Of a stretch of 39,005 bases of DNA, positions 8,191-15,990 are shown piece by piece. The stretch spans positions 1-39,005 of the forward strand of contig CAVGOA010000019.1 in the NCBI GenBank assembly GCA_963630635.1, given 5' to 3'. Within the stretch, counting starts at the first letter, position 1; the number at the start of each line of letters is the position of its first letter. The stretch comes from Paratractidigestivibacter sp963630635. Lineage in GTDB: Bacteria; Actinomycetota; Coriobacteriia; Coriobacteriales; Atopobiaceae. Under the pieces are notes generated by a model. The model ran no database searches, had not been told where the DNA came from, and was given only the letters and a program-made list of their open reading frames with translations. A program made the translations under genes and the position numbers.

Positions 8191-9060
8191 ATGAAGATCG
8201 CCGATAAGTTAGCCACCAAGCAGACCTTCTCGTTTGAGATTTTCCCGCCCAAGGGCGAGATGGCACTCGATACCGCTTACGGCATCGCCAGCGAGCTCAC
8301 GGTCAACGAGCCCGACTGGATCTCGGTCACTTACTCGGCGGGCGGCTCGGGCAACTCGCAGAACACGGTCGACATCGCCTCTGACATCGAGTGCAAGCTG
8401 GGAACCACGGCGCTTGCGCACCTCACCTGCATGGGCGCTACCCGTGCAGACGTCGATGCTTACGTCGAGCGCCTTGAGGCCGCGGGCGTGCAGAACATTC
8501 TGGCCCTGCGCGGAGACAAGCGCCCCGGCGTCACCGTGGCAGACTTCGCCCACGCCAGCGACCTTATCGCCTACCTGCGCCAGAACCACCCCAACATGTG
8601 CATCGGCGCCGCCTGCTACCCCGAGGGCCACGTCGAGTCCCCCAGTGAGCAAGAGAGCTTCGACAGCCTCTACCTTAAGCAAGAGGCCGGCGCGGATTAC
8701 TTTGTCTCGCAGCTCTTCTTTGACAACGAGGATTTCTACCGTTTTCGCGAGAAGTGCCTGCGTCACCGCGTGAAGCTGCCCATCGTAGCCGGCATCATGC
8801 CCTTCACCAGCGTCAAGCAGATTCAGCGCATGGCCTTCAACTGTGGCGCCTCCATCCCGGCCAAGGTTGTCAAGCGCCTGGTCCAGGCGGGCGACGATCC
8901 CGTTGACCAGGGCCGTGCCGGCCTTGAGTACGCCTGCGAGCAGCTGTGCGACCTGGCGGCAAACGGCGTGGACGGCCTGCACGTCTACAGCATGAACAAG
9001 CCCCAGATCGCGGCCGTTGCCCACAAGGCGCTCTGCGAGTGCGGCTATATCGCCAAGTAA
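8191..9060 (+). CDS. metF: 5,10-methylenetetrahydrofolate reductase
   Basis: A 289-residue FAD-dependent TIM-barrel enzyme that makes 5-methyltetrahydrofolate, the methyl donor for methionine synthase. The N-terminal FSFEIFPPKGE contains the family's conserved Glu. Also visible are VTYSAGGSG, LALRGDKRPG and DYFVSQLFFDNEDFYRF, all typical of MetF. Length is close to the usual about 290. The ATG at 8191 follows AGAAAGGCACCGAGCC. The reactivation-domain gene starts 12 bases after its stop in the same frame, so the pair is almost certainly one operon. This supplies substrate and maintenance for the MetH encoded at 17611-20121. Confidence 0.95.
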   Translation: MKIADKLATKQTFSFEIFPPKGEMALDTAYGIASELTVNEPDWISVTYSAGGSGNSQNTVDIASDIECKLGTTALAHLTCMGATRADVDAYVERLEAAGVQNILALRGDKRPGVTVADFAHASDLIAYLRQNHPNMCIGAACYPEGHVESPSEQESFDSLYLKQEAGADYFVSQLFFDNEDFYRFREKCLRHRVKLPIVAGIMPFTSVKQIQRMAFNCGASIPAKVVKRLVQAGDDPVDQGRAGLEYACEQLCDLAANGVDGLHVYSMNKPQIAAVAHKALCECGYIAK

Positions 9061-9072
9061 CAGGCGCTGCCT

Positions 9073-9789
9073 TTGTCCGCCAACGTCGAACACTATCAGG
9101 TCGCGTCGGTCGATCGCGATGAGGTCCTGCGCTACCTGGGCTACGCGGGCCAAGCGATCGACCCCGAGCTGGACGCGCGGATCGATCAAGTCATTGCCTG
9201 CTGCCTGGACATCTGCCGTCCGGCCGGTACTTGGCGCGTCTTTGACGTCGAGAAGTGCGGCCAGCTTTTGGGCGGCACCCGTGCGGTGACGCTGGCGGGC
9301 ACCTCGCTTGAGTTGCTTGGCAACTCGATCACCAAGCACATGGAAGGTGCCGTGGCGGTGGGCGTGATGGCCGTCACCGTTGGCATGGGGATTGAGGCCG
9401 AGCTACGGCGCCTGTCGCTTACCAATCCGGTTGACCAGCTTATTTTTGACGCAGCAGCCACGACGGCGGTCGAGCGCGCGGCCGACGCCTGCGAGGCCCG
9501 CCTGGTGGCTTACGCCCACGAGCGTGGCCTCTACACCAACTTTCGCTTTAGCCCCGGCTACGGCGACATGCCGCTGGAGACCCAGCGGGTTCTTCTCGAC
9601 AGCGTGGACGCTCAGCGGCGCTTGGGTATTACGTTGTCGCGCGCCAACCTCATGACCCCCACCAAGAGCGTGACGGCCGTGGTAGGCATGTTCGCCGACC
9701 CCCAGCCCTCCAGCCACGCGAGCTGCAAGGACTGCCTGTGCCGCGACTTCTGCCACATCCGCGCCACGGGAAAGCCCTGTTGGGCGTAA
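9073..9789 (+). CDS. Stand-alone cobalamin-dependent methionine synthase reactivation protein
   Basis: A 238-residue protein resembling the separate MetH activation domain found in Thermotoga and Clostridia. In those systems it binds S-adenosylmethionine and remethylates oxidised cob(II)alamin on MetH. The MetH in this window lacks that domain. Recognisable parts are YLGYAGQAIDPELD near the start, RFSPGYGDMPLETQ (the RxSxGYGD-type SAM-site motif) and TPTKSVTAVVGM. The C-terminus has five Cys (CKDCLCRDFCHI and a final C), which could bind an Fe-S cluster or metal. The start is taken as TTG at 9073: the frame opens only after the metF TAA and offers no ATG or GTG before conserved sequence. The ribosome site is weak, suggesting coupling to metF. 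Confidence 0.85.
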   Translation: MSANVEHYQVASVDRDEVLRYLGYAGQAIDPELDARIDQVIACCLDICRPAGTWRVFDVEKCGQLLGGTRAVTLAGTSLELLGNSITKHMEGAVAVGVMAVTVGMGIEAELRRLSLTNPVDQLIFDAAATTAVERAADACEARLVAYAHERGLYTNFRFSPGYGDMPLETQRVLLDSVDAQRRLGITLSRANLMTPTKSVTAVVGMFADPQPSSHASCKDCLCRDFCHIRATGKPCWA

Positions 9790-9832
9790 GACCGGTCCCC
9801 GGCCCCGCGTGCCCCAGTCTGCCCCGCGGGCC
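9790..9832. terminator. GC-rich hairpin between convergent genes
   Basis: The 43-base gap between the convergent reactivation gene and the PTS regulator contains GGCCCCGCG pairing with CGCGGGCC across about 14 bases, with one bulge. There is no T-tract on either side, so it may be a weak or bidirectional transcription stop. It is unrelated to the palindromic repeat family found at three other convergent junctions. Confidence 0.35.
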
Positions 9833-11803
9833 TTATGCCATCAGCGCGCAAAGCCGCTCGATAAAGACCTCGTAGTCCAATACCCCCACAAGGCGCCCGA
9901 TTTTATCGGGGTCCGACAGCATGCCGATCAGCGGGTCGAATACCTCGTAGAACGCATCGGCGTCGTTTTTGTTGAACGCCAGCATGAATACAAGGTTGAC
10001 ACGGACGCCGTCCCAGTCGACGCCGCGCGCTGATGACAGCACGGCGATGGCACTTCTCGTCGCCCCCATGTGCACCGTGTGCGGGATGGCAAAGCGCGAA
10101 AAGGCCGTCGACGAGAGCTCTTCTCGGCGAAGAATCTCCTGCTCAAAGCCGGGGGAGACAAACCCTTGCTGCTCGAGTAGCCCGGCCATCAGGTGAATCG
10201 CTTCGTCGCGCGTTGCCACGCCGCTGGCCTCGCCGCACCTGTCGCAGGCAGAAACGAACAACTCAGGTTTAATCAACCCACGCAGGCTCGCCGTGACCCT
10301 TGCACGCACGCGTTCCTCGCGGATCTGCTCGACCACGCGGCCAATCTCCTTGCGGTCGGCGGGGGAGGGAAACGGGCTGATCATGATGACGGGGGTCCTT
10401 GAGTAGCATCTCACGGGAACGGTCGATACCAAAAGCTCGATCCCTGGCACGTAGTCAAGCTCGCTTTCGGTCGTCACTACGTCGACTACCAGGATGTCGT
10501 TCTCAAAGTACTGGCTAAGGAACTGCTGGATTTGCTTGTCGATTTGATAGTACGAGGGGCAGTACAGCGCAACCGGAACCTTGTCGGTAAGCTGCTTTTG
10601 CACCTCGATGCTGCTTCCCAAGTGAAACGCGATGTAGCCTATCTCGTCCTCGACGATCTCGAGGCCGGTCTTTTGCCCGATGGTCGCTGCCTCGGCCACG
10701 GCCGTGTCGTAGAGCAGGGGGCAAGAGCTTCGAATCTGCTGCGTAAGCGGGTTGCGCGCACGCTCGCCGCGGCGGGCACGCGCCAAGAGGCTCTTGAGAT
10801 GCAGGGCAAAGCGCGTGCAGAAGTCGGGATCGCCCAAATCGATCCCAAAGTGCTCTTTGAGGTCGCGAACCACATCGTCGACGAGCCCAAGGCACTCGTC
10901 GCCCACGTATTCGCGCAGGCCGTCCTGCGTGGCCTGGCGCCAATCGAGTCTGCTTGCCCTTGTGGAGACGAGAAGGGCGATCTCGTCGACCTCCGACGGC
11001 GGAAACGCTACCGCAAAACGCTCTTCGAGCCGTTGCGCGATTTCGGCGGCGATAACGTGTTCAATATCATTTACCTGCGGTTTATTGCCGTCCGCAGCGT
11101 CCACGGCCCCCTCGGCGTCCACACTGTGCCGCGCCCGCACACGGTCCATCGAGATGGTCGTGTGGAGCACGATGTTGATGAGCGAGTAGTCGTTTGCAAA
11201 ACAGCGGTGCTCCGCGAGAACGCCCTGCACGCAGCTCAGGGTATAGGCCGGGTCGAGGTCGGGAAAGGCCTGTTGGATAGTGCCAAGGTCAAGGAAGCTC
11301 GAGGTCGACTCCTGGTAAAGAAGCTCACTCAACAGCCGTCGCTTGTTCTTCTCGGCGCCTTCTGCCTCGATGTGGTTGTCGGCTTGAATAAGCCGCAGGT
11401 CAAAGTGGGCAAGCTTGCGCCGCAGGATAGAGAGGACCGTTTTCATGGTCGAGATGCTTATGTAGAGCTCTTCGCACAGATCAAAGACGTTGCAGCCGCC
11501 CGGTTCTTGGATCAGGCGCTTCATGATGAAGGCCGACCTCTCCAGGTTGTTCTGCGGGATATCGGCGGCGAGACGTGCGTTGCTCGCCCCCGCCGCGTCG
11601 GCCTGGGAATCAGCCAACGCGTCGATTCGATAGCCGTCCTGCCCCGAAGCGATCTGCGCCGCCCCCGACTCATTGGCGCGTTTGACGTAGTTCTTCACCG
11701 TGCGGACCGAGACGCCGAGCCTTTCGGACAGAACGCGGGCGGTAAGGGGCGTGGCGCTGGTCTTTAGAAGGCGAATCAACTCCTGTTCTTTGTCCTGCGC
11801 CAC
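9833..11803 (-). CDS. PRD-containing transcriptional regulator with EIIB-like and EIIA domains (LicR/MtlR type)
   Basis: A 656-residue activator of the type controlled by PTS phosphorylation. Order: N-terminal HTH (about 1-60, LSERLGVSVRTVKNYV), a second HTH-like segment (about 85-150), two PTS-regulation domains (about 175-400, with His in HTTISMDR, FALHLKSLL and IAFHLGSS), an EIIB-like domain keeping a Cys (VALYCPSYY, about 410-495), and a fructose/mannitol-type EIIA domain (about 520-656) with the active His in FAIPHTVH. The GTG start at 11803 is chosen because GGGAG lies 7 bases upstream and the HTH follows directly; 53 extra upstream codons are low-complexity. It is divergent from the HPr-EIIBCA-GH1 operon, its likely target. 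Confidence 0.88.
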   Translation of the reverse strand: MAQDKEQELIRLLKTSATPLTARVLSERLGVSVRTVKNYVKRANESGAAQIASGQDGYRIDALADSQADAAGASNARLAADIPQNNLERSAFIMKRLIQEPGGCNVFDLCEELYISISTMKTVLSILRRKLAHFDLRLIQADNHIEAEGAEKNKRRLLSELLYQESTSSFLDLGTIQQAFPDLDPAYTLSCVQGVLAEHRCFANDYSLINIVLHTTISMDRVRARHSVDAEGAVDAADGNKPQVNDIEHVIAAEIAQRLEERFAVAFPPSEVDEIALLVSTRASRLDWRQATQDGLREYVGDECLGLVDDVVRDLKEHFGIDLGDPDFCTRFALHLKSLLARARRGERARNPLTQQIRSSCPLLYDTAVAEAATIGQKTGLEIVEDEIGYIAFHLGSSIEVQKQLTDKVPVALYCPSYYQIDKQIQQFLSQYFENDILVVDVVTTESELDYVPGIELLVSTVPVRCYSRTPVIMISPFPSPADRKEIGRVVEQIREERVRARVTASLRGLIKPELFVSACDRCGEASGVATRDEAIHLMAGLLEQQGFVSPGFEQEILRREELSSTAFSRFAIPHTVHMGATRSAIAVLSSARGVDWDGVRVNLVFMLAFNKNDADAFYEVFDPLIGMLSDPDKIGRLVGVLDYEVFIERLCALMA

Positions 11804-11857
11804 GTTGGTCTCCCTTCTGCTGCGCCCGCGTTTCGCGCGTTTGCCTTTGTGGGGGAC

Positions 11858-11924
11858 ATTGTATAGACCGCCGACAACGAAAACAGCGAAAAATTTCGCT
11901 CGAGTTTTGCACGAAACCCGTGCA
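11858..11924. promoter_or_regulatory. Operator/promoter elements between the PTS regulator and its operon
   Basis: Three elements lie in the divergent gap. TATACAAT on the minus strand (11858-11865) is a good -10 for the regulator, about 55 bases before its GTG. AGCGAAA-AA-TTTCGCT (11885-11900) is a perfect 7-bp inverted repeat. TGCACG-AAACC-CGTGCA (11908-11924) is a perfect 6-bp inverted repeat. The repeats are well placed to bind the divergently encoded regulator or a catabolite repressor and could control both directions. Confidence 0.5.
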
Positions 11925-12034
11925 GGCGCGCAGGCCGTGCGATTTGCATGGGCCGGGTGCACAACGTCGGTTGAAGGGTGCGTGTCTGCGCGGGACTATG
12001 GTTTTGGGCCCAAGATAGACATAAGGAGCAAAGC

Positions 12035-12298
12035 ATGAGAGAGTTCGAGTACGTTGTCACAGAGCCGGCGGGGCTGCATGCGCGCCCGGCGGCCAATCTC
12101 GTGCGCTTTGCCGCCGGGCTTGCCTCTTCGGTCAAGATTGGCCGTGCGGGCGCGGGCAAGACGGCAAACGCAAAGAGCGTCCTCAACGTTCTTGCCCTCG
12201 CGGTCAAGGCGGGCGACACCGTTTACTTCGAGGTCGAGGGCGCTACCGAGGAGCAAGACGCTCAAACCCTTTTCGAGTACTGCGAGAAGGAACTGTAA
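12035..12298 (+). CDS. HPr-family phosphocarrier protein of the beta-glucoside PTS operon
   Basis: An 87-residue HPr-like protein. EPAGLHARPA places the phosphoryl-accepting His at residue 15 with the neighbouring Arg17. The regulatory-site region NAKSVLNVLAL has Ser48 at the position of Ser46 of Gram-positive HPr, although the following residues differ from the common SIMGVMSL. The ATG at 12035 has AAGGAG 7 bases upstream; 19 codons of open frame before it are discarded. It heads an operon for EIIB, EIIC, EIIA and GH1. No enzyme I gene is present, so phosphate must come from an enzyme I encoded elsewhere. It may be the sole HPr or a dedicated one. Confidence 0.88.
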   Translation: MREFEYVVTEPAGLHARPAANLVRFAAGLASSVKIGRAGAGKTANAKSVLNVLALAVKAGDTVYFEVEGATEEQDAQTLFEYCEKEL

Positions 12299-12334
12299 GG
12301 TACGTTCAACGCTTTGTTTGGAAGGAAAGCATCC

Positions 12335-12652
12335 ATGGCAGACAGGAACATCCTGCTTGTGTGCGGCAGCGGCGCCTCGAGCGGCTTTATGGCAAAGGCC
12401 ATCCGCCAGGCGGCTAAGCAGCGCGGGCTTGATTGGAGCGTCCAGGCCCGCAGCGACTCGGTGGTCGAGGACTACATCGACCAGATCGACCTTTTGCTTG
12501 TGGGGCCGCACCTGTCTTACATGCTCGACGACCTCAAAGAGATCGCGCAGCCCTATGGCGTCGATGCCTGGATTATCCCCAAGGAGCCCTACGGCAGCCT
12601 CGACGGAGACGCCGTGTGTGACTTTGTTCTGGGCATCTTTGGCGATGAGTAG
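12335..12652 (+). CDS. PTS EIIB component, lactose/cellobiose family
   Basis: A 105-residue cytoplasmic phosphotransfer protein. The N-terminal beta strand ends in the loop VCGSGASSGFMA, with Cys10 as the phosphorylated residue, as in cellobiose EIIB. It passes phosphate from the Lac-type EIIA encoded two genes downstream to the sugar bound by EIIC. The ATG at 12335 follows GGAAGGAAAGC. Length is normal for a free-standing IIB-cel. It lies 36 bases after the HPr stop and 9 bases before EIIC, clearly in one operon. Confidence 0.92.
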   Translation: MADRNILLVCGSGASSGFMAKAIRQAAKQRGLDWSVQARSDSVVEDYIDQIDLLLVGPHLSYMLDDLKEIAQPYGVDAWIIPKEPYGSLDGDAVCDFVLGIFGDE

Positions 12653-12661
12653 GGGCGTGCC

Positions 12662-13978
12662 ATGGATAAGGTAATGGCCTGGATGACCAACTCGTTTGCG
12701 CCCAAGATGAACAAGCTCGCGCGCAACGCCTGGATCGCGGCAATCCAGGAGGCCATCCTCGCGGCGATGCCCATGATCTTCATCGGCTCGTTCGTCTCGC
12801 TGCTTACGGCGTTTGGCGGTCTGATCCCGGGTTTTCCCGACTTCACGCCCATCAATACGTTCTCGATGGGACTTCTCTCGCTTTACCTGGCGTATCTGGT
12901 GCCGTCGCTTATCTTGACCAAGAAGCGCAACAGGAAGACGGCCAAGGAGGCGGGCATCGCGGGCGTCGCGTTCTTCCTGCTCATCGCCGGGCCAAGCATC
13001 TCGGACGACGGCTCCAGCATTACCTTTGCCATCTCTAACCTCGGCAACGGCGGCATGATATCTGCCCTGTTCGCCGGCGTGTTTGTGGCTGCCGTGATGA
13101 ATGCCTTCGCCAGTCGCTCGTTCTTTGGCGAAGACTCGGCCATCCCTGATTTCATCACCGTGTGGTTTGACGCATTGATTCCCATCCTGATCATCATCGT
13201 CGCGGGCTGGCTCTTTACCTTCCGGCTAAAGGTCAACCTGTCCAACATCGTTTGCTCCGTGTTTAGCCCCATTGTGTCTGTTGGTGACAGCGTCTTAGGA
13301 TTTACGTTCTTCTACTTCTTTGAGTACTCGTTCCTGTACACATTTGGCATCTCTACCTGGGTTTTGATGCCTCTCGAGACTACGCTTCTTATGAATGGCA
13401 TCGCGGCTAACCAGGCCGCGGTGGCCGCGGGCCAGGCTGCGACGGCCGTCAATGCCTACGGCGTTGGCTACTACTGGAGTATGGGCGGCGGCGGGGCGAC
13501 TTTGGCGCTCGCCATCATGATGTTGCTGCTTGCCAAGTCCCAGAAGTGCAAGATCATTGGCAAGGCGAGCATCGTGCCGTCCATCTGCAACATCAACGAG
13601 CCGCTGGTCTTTGGCGCTCCCATCGCTTTCAACCCGATCCTCATGGTCCCAATGTGGATCATCGGTCTTCTCGCCCCGCTTGCCACGTGGCTCGTCATCC
13701 ACTTTGGCATCGTGCCGCCTGTCACCACCACCTGGGCGTTTTGGTACCTGCCGCAGCCCATCTGCGCCTACGCCGTTGGCGGCGTCGCGGGAGTCGCGTT
13801 TAGCCTGGCCATTTTTGCCCTGTCTTGGGTGATTTACCTGCCCTTCTTTAAGGTCTACGACAAGCAATGCCTTGAAGAGGAGCAAGCCCGCGCCGCCGAG
13901 CAGGCAAAGAAGGCCGCCGAGAAGACCGAGGACGCCACGGGCGCCGAGCCTGCCGCCAATCTGGCCGCGCTCGAGTAG
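12662..13978 (+). CDS. PTS EIIC permease, lactose/cellobiose family
   Basis: A 438-residue membrane permease with about ten hydrophobic segments. INEPLVFGAPIAFNPILMVPMWI near the C-terminal third is the hallmark of Lac-family EIIC (the NEP motif contributes to the sugar site). It imports a beta-glucoside or similar disaccharide as the 6-phosphate. The start ATG at 12662 is close behind EIIB, with only a weak ribosome site (GGGGCG), consistent with coupling. The C-terminal tail (about 400-438) is rich in Ala, Glu and Lys and probably cytoplasmic. Confidence 0.93.
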   Translation: MDKVMAWMTNSFAPKMNKLARNAWIAAIQEAILAAMPMIFIGSFVSLLTAFGGLIPGFPDFTPINTFSMGLLSLYLAYLVPSLILTKKRNRKTAKEAGIAGVAFFLLIAGPSISDDGSSITFAISNLGNGGMISALFAGVFVAAVMNAFASRSFFGEDSAIPDFITVWFDALIPILIIIVAGWLFTFRLKVNLSNIVCSVFSPIVSVGDSVLGFTFFYFFEYSFLYTFGISTWVLMPLETTLLMNGIAANQAAVAAGQAATAVNAYGVGYYWSMGGGGATLALAIMMLLLAKSQKCKIIGKASIVPSICNINEPLVFGAPIAFNPILMVPMWIIGLLAPLATWLVIHFGIVPPVTTTWAFWYLPQPICAYAVGGVAGVAFSLAIFALSWVIYLPFFKVYDKQCLEEEQARAAEQAKKAAEKTEDATGAEPAANLAALE

Positions 13979-14048
13979 GCCGCAAAGAGACAAAACCCGG
14001 CGGCGAGCCCGCGCGCCCTTCTCGCCGCCAACCTCAAAGGAGTTGCTC

Positions 14049-14384
14049 ATGCACACTAACGAAGAGCTCAACCAAGCGGCCATGCAGATCATCCTTCACG
14101 CCGGCGACTGCCGAGAACTTCTTGGCGAGGCGGTGAACATGGTCTTGGCCGATGCCCCGGCCGCTGACGTTGACGCCAAGGTTCACGAGGCCAAGGCCCA
14201 AATAGCAAAAGCCCACTCGCTGCATACCGACATGATCCAGGACTCCATCGAAGACGATGAGCTCCACACAACGCTGCTCTTTACCCATGCTCAGGACACT
14301 CTCATGACCATCAACAGCGAGATCAGCCTGACGCAACAGCTTATTGCCCTATACCGAAAACTTGAGGAGAAGATCCATGACTAA
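14049..14384 (+). CDS. PTS EIIA component, lactose/cellobiose family
   Basis: A 111-residue all-helical trimeric EIIA. FTHAQDTLM contains His80 and Asp83, matching the His-x-x-Asp pair of LacA (phospho-His and metal ligand). The ATG at 14049 is preceded by AAAGGAG with 6-7 base spacing; the longer open frame before it is a shadow of the EIIC tail and spacer. Its last 8 bases overlap the GH1 start, so the two are translationally coupled. It receives phosphate from HPr and passes it to the free EIIB. Confidence 0.93.
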   Translation: MHTNEELNQAAMQIILHAGDCRELLGEAVNMVLADAPAADVDAKVHEAKAQIAKAHSLHTDMIQDSIEDDELHTTLLFTHAQDTLMTINSEISLTQQLIALYRKLEEKIHD

Positions 14385-15825
14385 CAACCAGAAACTCAAC
14401 GTGCCCGACGGTTTTCCTAAGGACTTCCTGTGGGGCGGCGCCATCGCAGCCAACCAGGCAGAAGGCGCCTGGGACGTGGACGGCAAAGGCCCTTCCATCG
14501 CCGATGCCGAGATTTTGCCCGAGACCTATGACCGCAAGCAGGTCGTTGGCTTTAGCCACACCAAGGCCGAGGTCGAAGAGGCCATCACCGACCGCGAGGG
14601 CAACTATCCGCGCCGCCGCGGCATCGATTTCTACCACACCTACGCCAGCGACCTTGAGCTTATGGCCGAGATGGGCTTCAAGTGCTTCCGCACCTCGTTT
14701 GCTTGGAGCCGTATCTTCCCCAACGGCGACGACGCCCAGCCCAACGAGGCAGGCCTTGCGTTCTACGACCGCCTGATCGACAAGATGCTCGAGCTTGGCA
14801 TCGAGCCCGTCATGACCATCTCGCACTACGAGATGCCCGCAAACCTCGTGACGAGCTACGGCGGCTGGAGCGACCGCCGTCTTGTAGGCTTCTTCGAGCG
14901 TTATGCCCGCACCCTGCTCGAGCGCTACCACGACAAGGTCAAGTACTGGATTCCCATGAACCAGATCAACTGCTTGGGCGGTTGGGGAGAGTTTGGCAGC
15001 CTGGGCCTTCTGCGCGGCGAGTACGAGTCGTACAGCTCGAAGGTCTTCCAGGCCGTGCACAACCAGTTTGTGGCAAGCGCGCTGACGGCAAAGATCGCGC
15101 ATCAAATCGACCCGGAGCTTAAGATTGGCGTGATGACCTGCGCAAACACGCTCTACCCGCTTACCTCTAAGCCCGAGGACATGCTTGCGGCCGAGCGCGC
15201 GACCGACCTCAACGACAACTTCTACACCGACGTGCTTGCGCGCGGCGAGTACCCCGGCTACATGCTGCGTTTCTTCAAGGACAACGGCATCGAGCTTGAC
15301 GTGGCCGACGGCGACCTTGATCTTTTGCGCGAGAACACCGTGGACTTCATCTCGTTCTCTTATTACTCCACGATGGCGGTCACGTCGAAGGACATCTTCA
15401 CGTCGGTTCACAACCCCGAGCTCAAGGAGTCCATCTGGGGCTGGCCGGTCGACCCCACCGGCTTTAGGATTGCCTTCAACCGCTACTGGGAGCGCTACGG
15501 CCTGCCGATCTTTGTGGCCGAGAATGGCCTGGGTGCCCTGGACACCGTCGAGGACGGCCAGGTCCACGACCAGTACCGCATCGACTACCTGCGCGATCAC
15601 GTGAGCGCGATGCGCGACGCCGTGCGCGACGGCGTGGACGTCTTTGGCTATGCCTCTTGGGGCCCGATCGATATCGTCTCGTGCTCCCAGGGCGAGATGT
15701 CCAAGCGTTACGGCTACATCTACGTCGACCTTGACGACAAGGGCCGCGGCACCGGTGCTCGTATCAAGAAGGACAGTTTTGCCTGGTACAAGCACGTGAT
15801 CGAGACCAACGGCGAGGAGCTCTAA
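14377..15825 (+). CDS. GH1 6-phospho-beta-glucosidase homologue with Gln at the acid/base position
   Basis: A 482-residue GH1 TIM-barrel enzyme that should split the phosphorylated glycoside delivered by the adjacent PTS. Typical parts: FLWGGAIAANQAEGAW near the start, SHYEMP, the nucleophile in FVAENGLG (Glu382) and the 6-phosphate pocket SQGEMSKRYGYIYVD, with Ser, Lys and Tyr as in 6-phospho-beta-glucosidases. Oddity: the acid/base motif, normally NEIN or NEP, reads MNQIN with Gln196 (CAG at 14962-14964). In plant myrosinases, also GH1, the same Glu-to-Gln change goes with thioglucosides, whose leaving group needs no acid catalyst. The enzyme may favour 6-phospho-thioglucosides or other good leaving groups, or be slow or inactive. 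The ATG at 14377 (after CTTGAGGAG) overlaps EIIA by 8 bases. Confidence 0.9.
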   Translation: MTNNQKLNVPDGFPKDFLWGGAIAANQAEGAWDVDGKGPSIADAEILPETYDRKQVVGFSHTKAEVEEAITDREGNYPRRRGIDFYHTYASDLELMAEMGFKCFRTSFAWSRIFPNGDDAQPNEAGLAFYDRLIDKMLELGIEPVMTISHYEMPANLVTSYGGWSDRRLVGFFERYARTLLERYHDKVKYWIPMNQINCLGGWGEFGSLGLLRGEYESYSSKVFQAVHNQFVASALTAKIAHQIDPELKIGVMTCANTLYPLTSKPEDMLAAERATDLNDNFYTDVLARGEYPGYMLRFFKDNGIELDVADGDLDLLRENTVDFISFSYYSTMAVTSKDIFTSVHNPELKESIWGWPVDPTGFRIAFNRYWERYGLPIFVAENGLGALDTVEDGQVHDQYRIDYLRDHVSAMRDAVRDGVDVFGYASWGPIDIVSCSQGEMSKRYGYIYVDLDDKGRGTGARIKKDSFAWYKHVIETNGEEL

Positions 15826-15832
15826 GCTCGCG

Positions 15833-15868
15833 GGCCGGGTGCGCGGGCCCTGCGTGCCCGGCCTTTTT
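15833..15868 (+). terminator. Rho-independent terminator after the GH1 gene
   Basis: GGCCGGG (15833-15839) pairs with CCCGGCC (15857-15863), with further near-complementary bases inside the loop, followed by TTTTT at 15864-15868. It closes the HPr-EIIBCA-GH1 operon and separates it from the next PTS gene. Confidence 0.8.
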
Positions 15869-15946
15869 CTACCTTTCCCTTATCAAACTTTTCTTGTGCG
15901 CATGGGTGGCGCCGTGTATCGATCGCGGTATGCGGCACCGGCCTGG

Positions 15947-15962
15947 CCGCGGCATGCCGCGG
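15947..15962. promoter_or_regulatory. 16-bp palindrome upstream of the EIIBC gene
   Basis: CCGCGGCATGCCGCGG is a perfect palindrome 28 bases before the EIIBC start. A weak promoter candidate lies upstream (TTGTGC at 15894, 17-base spacer, TATCGA at 15917). The site would sit near the beginning of that transcript, where a repressor could act. High GC content makes chance palindromes somewhat more likely. Confidence 0.4.
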
Positions 15963-15990
15963 CGGCGCCTTTACCGAAAGGAACACGAGC

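Noticed and set aside
8191..9789. Possible single metF-reactivase fusion interrupted by TAA at 9058-9060
   Set aside because: Both proteins are complete at normal lengths, the metF C-terminus looks natural, and a TTG start follows 12 bases later. Two separate genes are the simpler reading; resequencing would settle it.
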